A stretch of 13,441 nucleotides of DNA from JAWLFI01 sp041685645 (GTDB taxonomy: Bacteria; Bacteroidota; Bacteroidia; Chitinophagales; Saprospiraceae), in NCBI GenBank assembly GCA_041685645.1, contig JAWLFI010000062.1, positions 1 to 13,441 of the forward strand. The letters are read 5' to 3'. How positions within the stretch are numbered: the stretch's first letter is position 1; the number at the start of each line of letters is the position of its first letter. Made by a program: the position numbers and the translations under genes. The notes beneath the pieces are model-generated. The model did no database searches. It was not told the origin of the DNA and saw only the letters and a list, made by a program, of their open reading frames with translations. Shown piece after piece: positions 7,411 through 13,441 of the stretch.

Positions 7411-9810
7411 ATGCCAAAACCAGCTACATCTAAACCTAATGTTCCCTTTGGAAAGAAAGTAGCTTTTGGTTTAGGCATGTTGGCGAATCAGATGTTTCCG
7501 GCGGCGCTGGGTATTTTTATGGTCGTTTTGGTACAAGACTTAGGATTTCCGGGCTGGATGTGGGGCATCCTGTTTTTTCTGCCACGTATTTTTGATTCCA
7601 TTACGGACCCAATCATGGGTTTCATTTCAGATAATACGCGCTCCAAATGGGGACGCCGCAGGCAATATGTGTTTCTCGGAGCTATCATCATGGGGATTTC
7701 CTTTATTGCCATGTGGCAGTTGTACCGGGAGAATGGAGTTTCTTATAATTTCACCTATTTCTTGTTGTGGTCTATCATGTTCTATTTGGGACTTACCATT
7801 TTCAGCGTACCCTATGTAGCTATGGGATACGAGTTGAGTGATGATTTTCATGAGCGCACGGATATTATGGCTACTGCACAATGGATCGGACAGTGGGCCT
7901 GGGTCATTGCTCCCTGGTTTTGGGTGGTGATGTACGATCCCGACTGGTTCCCAAATGCCGATACAGCGACCCGAACTTTAGCGCTTTGGGTGGGGGTAGG
8001 ATGCGCCTTATTGGCTATTGTGCCCGCTATTTTTATTAAAGGACCTTCTACGGCAGAGGATGAGAGTTTAGCTCCCTTAAATGTTAAGACCATTGGAAAG
8101 AGCGTCATAGGAATTATAGATAGCTTTAAGGAGGCATTCAACTCCGTACCTTTTCGCAAGTTATGCATTTCAACCTTTCTCATTTTTAATGCCTTTAATA
8201 CGATTGCTAGTTTTTCCTTTTTTATTGTGGTGTACTATTTATTCCAGGGGGATGCTTCAGCTGCCGGGGTTTGGCCCACCTTGTTCGGCAGTTTGGGTGC
8301 ACTTGTGACAACTTTTCTAGTAATTCCTATCGTAGCAAAGATGTCCAAAATCATGGGGAAAAAGCGAGCTTTTATTGTCTCGCAGTCCATTTCAATAGTA
8401 GGATATATTCTGTTGTGGTTTTTATTTGTGCCTGGTAAGCCCTATTTATTTATCTATGCTCTTCCTTTTTTCTCTTTCGGCATTGGCAGTTTATTTACTC
8501 TAATGATGTCCATGACTGCTGATGTCTGTGATTTGGACGAGTTAAAATCAGGAAAAAGACGGGAGGGTATTTTTGGCGCTATTTATTGGTGGATGGTGAA
8601 GTTTGGATTTGCAATAGCAGGTCTTCTTAGTGGTGCCATTCTGTCTGTAGTGGGTTTTGATGCGACGGCTGAGACTCAATCAGAGAGCGCCATTACCGGC
8701 CTTCGGCTTTTTTATTCCGGATTACCGATTCTCGGTACGCTGTTAGCCATCTACATTATGAGGGATTATGGTTTGACAGAGGATCGCGCCAATGATATTC
8801 GGAATGAACTAGACAGACGGAAGAGAGAAAAAAGCAAACCGAATTATACTGATGGAAATATTTTCTCGAACGGAGACTTGGATGGAATGAAATTGCCTCA
8901 ACTGAAAAACAAATTCCCTCAATTCATAAGTAGTCCTTTGGATTTGTCTCAAGTTTCCGGAACAGAACTCATGGACTACTTCACATCAGTATTTCAACGA
9001 AGTATGCACGGTTTGTGTTTTAGTGCATTTGAAGCAGATCAGAATCCAGGGGATGAAATAAGTGAAGATCAGATAATACGCAGATTAAACCTTTTGCGGC
9101 CCCATACTAAATGGATTCGAAGCTTCTCCTGCACCGACGGATTGGAAAAACTTCCCGGTATAGCTCGTCAAATGGGTTTTAAAACACTGGTGGGTGCATG
9201 GATCAGTAATGATTTATCCCAAAACGCAAAGGAAATCACCAATCTCAAGAAATTAATTGGACAAGGGGTGGTAGATATGGCTACAGTTGGAAACGAAGTA
9301 CTATTTCGAGGTGAATTGTCAGAAGAGCAAATAATCGAATACCTTGGAGAGGTTAAAGAGATTTCAGGAGATATTCCAGTAGGTTATGTCGATGTGTATT
9401 TTGAGATCTTGAATCGGCCCAATATCAGGAATTTATGCGATGTCATCATGATAAATTGCTATCCTTATTGGGAGGGAGCTGCTGTAAATCATGCCGGCAT
9501 TTATTTGCAGGAGATGTACCAAAATGTGAAAAGAGTCGTACATAATAAAAAGGTAATCATTACAGAAACAGGGTGGCCAAGTCGGGGAAATATTATCAAA
9601 TCCGCTATCCCTTCTCCTGAAAATTTAATGCGGTACTTCATTGAAATAGATCACTGGCAAAGGCAGGCAGGTGTTGAAGTCTTTTACTTTTCTTCCTTTG
9701 ATGAATCCTGGAAGGTTCATCTTGAAGGATGGGCTGGCTCCTCCTGGGGCTTGTGGAATGAACAAGAAGAATTCAAGTATAAGCCGGAAAAAGTTAGAAG
9801 CAAGACCTGA
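7411..9810 (+). CDS. GPH-family sugar symporter fused to a C-terminal GH17-like glucanase domain
   Basis: A 799-residue two-part protein. Residues 1 to about 450 are a major-facilitator transporter of the glycoside-pentoside-hexuronide:cation (MelB-like) family. I count twelve hydrophobic helices, with the signatures RIFDSITDPIMGFISD (from R59) after helix 2's start and TADVCDLDELKSGKRREG before helix 11. D62 and D66 match the helix-II cation-site aspartates of MelB; S132 occupies the place of MelB's helix-IV aspartate. A charged linker (about 451-500) leads to a GH17-like barrel from about residue 502 to the end, with acid/base E629 in VGNEV, nucleophile E719 in ITETGWPSRG, and FYFSSFDESWK. 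Ordinary GPH transporters end soon after helix 12 at 450-500 residues, so the extra 300 are a true addition in one uninterrupted frame. By standard topology both ends are cytoplasmic, placing the glycosidase at the exit of the channel. Likely cargo is beta-1,3-gluco-oligosaccharides, inferred from neighbours and the fused domain. Confidence 0.9.
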   Translation: MPKPATSKPNVPFGKKVAFGLGMLANQMFPAALGIFMVVLVQDLGFPGWMWGILFFLPRIFDSITDPIMGFISDNTRSKWGRRRQYVFLGAIIMGISFIAMWQLYRENGVSYNFTYFLLWSIMFYLGLTIFSVPYVAMGYELSDDFHERTDIMATAQWIGQWAWVIAPWFWVVMYDPDWFPNADTATRTLALWVGVGCALLAIVPAIFIKGPSTAEDESLAPLNVKTIGKSVIGIIDSFKEAFNSVPFRKLCISTFLIFNAFNTIASFSFFIVVYYLFQGDASAAGVWPTLFGSLGALVTTFLVIPIVAKMSKIMGKKRAFIVSQSISIVGYILLWFLFVPGKPYLFIYALPFFSFGIGSLFTLMMSMTADVCDLDELKSGKRREGIFGAIYWWMVKFGFAIAGLLSGAILSVVGFDATAETQSESAITGLRLFYSGLPILGTLLAIYIMRDYGLTEDRANDIRNELDRRKREKSKPNYTDGNIFSNGDLDGMKLPQLKNKFPQFISSPLDLSQVSGTELMDYFTSVFQRSMHGLCFSAFEADQNPGDEISEDQIIRRLNLLRPHTKWIRSFSCTDGLEKLPGIARQMGFKTLVGAWISNDLSQNAKEITNLKKLIGQGVVDMATVGNEVLFRGELSEEQIIEYLGEVKEISGDIPVGYVDVYFEILNRPNIRNLCDVIMINCYPYWEGAAVNHAGIYLQEMYQNVKRVVHNKKVIITETGWPSRGNIIKSAIPSPENLMRYFIEIDHWQRQAGVEVFYFSSFDESWKVHLEGWAGSSWGLWNEQEEFKYKPEKVRSKT

Positions 9811-9897
9811 CGAAAAAAATTAGAAATTCTGTAGAAGAACATTTGTGAAATAGAAATTGAAATAGAAAAAATATCCTTAACTCCAAAATCCACTGTT

Positions 9898-10809
9898 TTG
9901 TCTTATAGAAAAAACCACGTTTCAGATTTTACGCCCACTGAGCATCCGGAATACGCTATTTCGTCTTTAGATAAAATGAAAGATGATGATGTAAAAAATC
10001 TTTTTTTTAAGGTTCTAGGTGAAGGAGTACACGGACTCTGTTTTAGTCTGTATGAAGATGGCCAAAAACCCGGAGATATCATCTCCGAGAAACAAATTCG
10101 AAGACGAATGAAGGTCCTTGCCCCATACACTCGTTGGATTCGGTCATTTTCCACAACAGAGGGAAATGAACTCATTCCCATTATTGCTAAAGAATACGGG
10201 CTTAAAACCTTGGTAGGCTGCTGGCTCAGTGATGATATTGAAAAAAATAAAGAAGAGATTCAAGGTCTAATAAAATTAGGGGACGATGGATATGTGGATA
10301 TTGCAGCGGTAGGAAACGAGGTGCTATACAGGAATGATATGTCTTTAGAGGAGTTAATGCGATATATTTCAAAAGTGAAAGCTGAACTCGAAAGTATTCC
10401 CGTCGGTTATGTAGATGCTTATTATGAATTCACACGTCATAAATCACTTTCAGATTTATGCGATGTGATACTCAGTAATTGCTACCCCTTTTGGGAAGGC
10501 ACTCACTTTAATGACTCTTTGAATCATATGAAGCATATGTTCGGACAATCCATCGAGGTGGCGAAAGGAAAAAAAGTAATCATAACAGAAACGGGATGGC
10601 CTAGCCGTGGTGAATCCATTAAAGGAGCTATACCCAGTGACATAAACGCCATGAAATACTTTATTCAAAGTCAATTGTGGTCAAAAAGAAATAATATTGA
10701 ACTATTTTATTTTTCTTCCTTTGATGAATCCTGGAAGAAAAATGCCGAAGGCGAGGTTGGGGTTTATTGGGGCATCTGGGATAAAAATGAAAAGCTGAAA
10801 TATCAATAG
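9898..10809 (+). CDS. cytoplasmic GH17-like glucanase, paralogue of the fused domain
   Basis: A 303-residue GH17-like protein with no signal peptide or membrane helix, so presumably cytoplasmic. By eye about half its residues match residues 502-799 of the upstream fusion, including HGLCFS, KTLVG, VGNEV (E141, acid/base), PVGYVD, LCDVI, KKVIITETGWPSRG (E231, nucleophile) and FYFSSFDESWK. The ETGWPS motif is also the classic signature of plant GH17 beta-1,3-glucanases. Start choice: no ATG lies between the upstream in-frame stop (9832-9834) and 9976. Similarity to the fusion (HPEYAISSLD against FPQFISSPLD) extends before the ATG at 9976, so the TTG at 9898 is preferred. The 87-base gap to the fusion gene is AT-rich with no clear promoter or terminator, so it is probably the last gene of the operon. 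It may hydrolyse or rearrange imported oligosaccharides before phosphorolysis. Activity is inferred from intact catalytic residues. Confidence 0.85.
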   Translation: MSYRKNHVSDFTPTEHPEYAISSLDKMKDDDVKNLFFKVLGEGVHGLCFSLYEDGQKPGDIISEKQIRRRMKVLAPYTRWIRSFSTTEGNELIPIIAKEYGLKTLVGCWLSDDIEKNKEEIQGLIKLGDDGYVDIAAVGNEVLYRNDMSLEELMRYISKVKAELESIPVGYVDAYYEFTRHKSLSDLCDVILSNCYPFWEGTHFNDSLNHMKHMFGQSIEVAKGKKVIITETGWPSRGESIKGAIPSDINAMKYFIQSQLWSKRNNIELFYFSSFDESWKKNAEGEVGVYWGIWDKNEKLKYQ

Positions 10810-11045
10810 TGAGACTGCTCCGAAAGACTCTTTATCATGAGAATGAGCGAAAAATTTAAGATCATCGCGGGGGATGAATTATTCGTCTGTAATAAAGCAA
10901 AGCATGATTATCCAGGCTTACTCGATTCTTTTTTATGCTCAAATTCAAAGCCTGCCCATCAGACAATCACTACCTTTACGGTATGTCTTATATTTTATTG
11001 CTATATTTTGGTGTGAATGAGTGAATACAAGCATTTAGTTACAGT
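10810..11045. other. intergenic gap between operon and regulator gene
   Basis: This 236-base stretch separates the glucan operon from the regulator. I see no convincing terminator hairpin with a T-run. TATATTTTG at 11002-11010 is one base too long to match TAnnTTTG and has no TTG at the right distance, so a promoter for the regulator is likely to be here but is not identified. An open frame of 59 codons (10837-11016) is present, but nothing supports its being a gene. Confidence 0.4.
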
Positions 11046-13441
11046 ATGAAAAGAATAGCTAAACACCTGTTTTCGGTAATTACTGTGATTTTGATAGTAA
11101 CTTCTATCAGCCCAGACTTAAATGCTCAGGAATTACCTCCAGTTTCAGTTTATTCTTCTGAGGACTATTTGGCTGACAACCAAAACTGGTCAATTAGCCA
11201 GGATAGCAAAAGTCATATTTTCGTAGCAAATAACAGAGGGCTCCTCGAGTATGACGGAGTGGACTGGAGATTGTATCCCACACCCAATGAAAGCATAATC
11301 CGGGCAGTCCATTGCAAAGGTGATACCGTGTTTACAGGCTGCTATCGAGATTTTGGTTTTTGGGTCCGAGATGCTCATGGTTATCACGAGTACTCTTCTT
11401 TGGTTGAGAACCGAGATTGGGAAATGGGACAAGATGAGCAAATTTGGAAAATCCTTGAATTTGAGGGACACTATATATTCCAATCTTTATCAGCTATTTA
11501 TATCTACGACCCTAAAACCAATTCGATAGAAAATCTTCACAAGGAGGAAGGGATTACAAGAATTTTTCAGCTAAGAGATAAACTATATGCTGCTGTTCCA
11601 AATGAGGGCATTTATAATTTAGATAAGGAGGGCTTATCCCTAATATCGAAAGCACCTATTTTTACTGACCACTTGATTGTTGGTATGTATGAGATTCAAG
11701 GTGAAATCTACGTGCAAACAAATACGGAAGGCATAGTCAGTTTAGAACAACCTCAGAAGTTGTGGGCATCTGCATTTTTCGAACAATTTGAAGAAATGAA
11801 AGTCTACTCTTCATATCAGAGTGAGGACGGCTCTATATTTATCGGCACTGTATCTCAAGGCCTGTTTTCCTTGACAAAAGAAGGAGCGGTAAACTACAAT
11901 ATGAGTAGAAAGAACTCCTTGTCCAACAACACTATTTTAAACATTTTTGAAGACAGAGATGCGAATATCTGGCTCGCATTAGACAATGGCGTCAATGTTA
12001 TTCATCGCGCCTCCCCTATGCGCATATCTTACGATGATAGCGGAGGATTAGGGACAGTTTACACCTCCATTATTTTTGACAACAAACTATATTTAGGCAC
12101 CAACCAGGGATTGTTCTACAAAAGCTTAGATGATAGAAATTCAGTCTCTTTCACTTTGGTTTCTGAATCCATTGGACAAGTTTGGTCATTATTTGAATAC
12201 GATGGAACGCTGTTTTGTGGTCATGATAACGGCACTTTTATCGTTGATGATGATAAACTACAGCTGTTAGTTGATGGCCCAGGCACTTGGTGCTTCAGAC
12301 CAGTCCCAAATGATTCAAGTCGGATTTTAGTAGGTCACTATAAGGGATTATCTATTTTGTCGAAGACAAACAATGCTTGGAGTTTAAGCCGCTCTTTTCC
12401 CAATTATGACTTTTCCTCTCGTCATGTGGAGTTTGTATCAGACTCATTAATCCTTATAAATCACGAATATAAGGGTGTTTTTAAACTGCAGGTGGATATG
12501 CAAGCAGGATCTGAAAGGATTTTCAAGGTCGAAAAAGACTCTTCGGTACAGCGTGGATTATATTCCAGTTTGTCACGAATTGATGGTAAGGCTTATTATG
12601 CGTATGAGGGAGGTGTTTATTTTTATCATCCGGAAAAGGAGGTGTTTATCAGAGACAGTTTACTGAGCGAGGTACTCCTTAACAAATCATACTCCTCTGG
12701 AAAGATGATTCCTGAAAGCGAAGAAAATGGGGCCTGGCTATTTTCCAGCAGTGCCATTCATTTGGTTCGACCGGGAAAAATAAAAGAAGAAAAAAATATT
12801 GTTTCTATTCCCATCCCCAGCCATCTCAGGAACGCAATGCTAGGATATGAAAATATTTTACAAATTGATTACGGGAGGTATTTATTTGGGCATGCTGGTG
12901 GATATTTTGTCTTTGACTTAGATAAATATAAGGAAATAGAATCGCCCTTACCTCTCAAGCTCCGAACTGCAACTGCGATAAACCTCGAAGGAGAGACGAT
13001 GAGGCTACCATTAAATGAGAACCAGATAGAATTAACTGCAGACTATAATACCGTTTTCTTTCGATTTAATATGCCTTGCTACGAGAGCTACTTTTTAGCG
13101 GAGTATCAATACAAATTAATGGGGTATAATAATAGCTGGAGCGAGTGGCAAACAAAAAACACCTTTGAAGTTAGCAATTTGTCCTATGGGGAATACACCC
13201 TGGAGGTCCGAGGTCGATTGGGAGACAAGAAAGAGAGCCCTAAGGTAACCTACTCCTTTGCTATCTCGAGACCCTTTTGGTTATCGAAAGGTATGATTGC
13301 AGTATATGTTTTGTTGGGCGTTTTTACGATTCTCTTTGTCCATTATAAATACAAGAACTATTACGATAAAGAACGAAAGAAAGAGCAGCGAAAAAACAAG
13401 AGAAAACAAAATCTAGTGGAATCTGAAAACAAGAGAAAGTT
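11046..13441 (+). CDS. beta-propeller/Y_Y_Y-domain transmembrane regulator (3' end outside window)
   Basis: The frame is open for 798 codons from the ATG at 11046 to the window edge. Residues 1-27 are a signal peptide (MKRIAKHLF, hydrophobic core, cleavage probably after LNA). Residues about 30-650 resemble the periplasmic beta-propeller sensors of Bacteroidota polysaccharide loci, with blade-like pieces such as GLLEYDGVDW (65-74) and EDRDANIWLALDNGVNVI (from 302, a Reg_prop-type repeat). A Y_Y_Y domain follows at about 676-725 (YQYKLMGYNNSWSEW, then LSYGEYTLEVRGR), then one membrane helix at about 750-769 and a very basic, helix-prone stretch. The output domain is cut off. It could be a histidine kinase of a hybrid two-component system, or a LuxR-type DNA-binding domain; the lysine/glutamate-rich region after the helix reminds me of the LuxR-type proteins. 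It probably controls the adjacent glucan operon in response to an oligosaccharide in the periplasm. This role is inferred from family and location. Confidence 0.85.
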   Translation, partial: MKRIAKHLFSVITVILIVTSISPDLNAQELPPVSVYSSEDYLADNQNWSISQDSKSHIFVANNRGLLEYDGVDWRLYPTPNESIIRAVHCKGDTVFTGCYRDFGFWVRDAHGYHEYSSLVENRDWEMGQDEQIWKILEFEGHYIFQSLSAIYIYDPKTNSIENLHKEEGITRIFQLRDKLYAAVPNEGIYNLDKEGLSLISKAPIFTDHLIVGMYEIQGEIYVQTNTEGIVSLEQPQKLWASAFFEQFEEMKVYSSYQSEDGSIFIGTVSQGLFSLTKEGAVNYNMSRKNSLSNNTILNIFEDRDANIWLALDNGVNVIHRASPMRISYDDSGGLGTVYTSIIFDNKLYLGTNQGLFYKSLDDRNSVSFTLVSESIGQVWSLFEYDGTLFCGHDNGTFIVDDDKLQLLVDGPGTWCFRPVPNDSSRILVGHYKGLSILSKTNNAWSLSRSFPNYDFSSRHVEFVSDSLILINHEYKGVFKLQVDMQAGSERIFKVEKDSSVQRGLYSSLSRIDGKAYYAYEGGVYFYHPEKEVFIRDSLLSEVLLNKSYSSGKMIPESEENGAWLFSSSAIHLVRPGKIKEEKNIVSIPIPSHLRNAMLGYENILQIDYGRYLFGHAGGYFVFDLDKYKEIESPLPLKLRTATAINLEGETMRLPLNENQIELTADYNTVFFRFNMPCYESYFLAEYQYKLMGYNNSWSEWQTKNTFEVSNLSYGEYTLEVRGRLGDKKESPKVTYSFAISRPFWLSKGMIAVYVLLGVFTILFVHYKYKNYYDKERKKEQRKNKRKQNLVESENKRK

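Noticed and set aside
9811..9897. Possibility that the fusion gene and the next GH17 gene are one reading frame broken by a frameshift.
   Set aside because: The fused GH17 domain is already complete at 9810, and the downstream protein is a second full copy rather than a continuation. The gap also contains a stop in the downstream frame (9832-9834).
11002..11010. TATATTTTG as a -7 promoter box for the regulator.
   Set aside because: It has one base too many between TA and TTG to fit TAnnTTTG, and no TTG is found at -33 spacing.
10837..11016. A 59-codon plus-strand open frame starting MRMSEKFKII between the operon and the regulator.
   Set aside because: It has no recognisable motif, ends in a run encoded by AT-rich DNA, overlaps the region where the regulator's promoter must lie, and is short enough to occur by chance.

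Overview
The window looks like part of a chromosome from a Bacteroidota bacterium, probably an environmental or marine polysaccharide degrader. The evidence is moderately AT-rich DNA, a promoter matching the Bacteroidota TAnnTTTG type, three secreted enzymes with lipoprotein signals, very tight gene spacing with little Shine-Dalgarno sequence, and a Y_Y_Y-domain membrane regulator. No species can be named from the sequence alone.

The first 281 bases hold a probable promoter flanked by two palindromic elements, and possibly the start of a divergent gene on the minus strand. From 282 to 10809 six genes run on the plus strand as an apparent operon, with gaps of 17, 1, -4 (overlap), 8 and 87 bases. 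In order they are: a GH16 laminarinase-like lipoprotein; a very large cytoplasmic phosphorylase resembling GH149/GH94 beta-1,3-glucan phosphorylases; a GH17 lipoprotein; a GH30 lipoprotein; a GPH-family (MelB-like) sugar symporter fused at its C-terminus to a complete GH17-like domain; and a free-standing, signal-less GH17 paralogue of that fused domain. After a 236-base gap, a signal-peptide-bearing beta-propeller/Y_Y_Y sensor-regulator starts at 11046 and runs off the right edge.

Together the genes read as a beta-1,3(1,6)-glucan (laminarin-like) utilisation locus. The three lipoproteins would cut the beta-1,3 backbone (GH16, GH17) and remove beta-1,6 branches (GH30) outside the cytoplasm. 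The symporter would carry oligosaccharides across the inner membrane. Cytoplasmic GH17 domains and the phosphorylase would then finish the job, saving energy by releasing glucose-1-phosphate. The regulator probably senses the glucan or its products in the periplasm. No SusC/SusD pair and no GH3 beta-glucosidase lie in the window.

The most unusual item is the symporter-glycosidase fusion. Both catalytic glutamates of the GH17 domain are intact, and its position after the twelfth membrane helix puts it on the cytoplasmic face, which suggests that uptake and processing are physically coupled. Its neighbour at 9898 is a separate copy of the same domain and appears to start with TTG.
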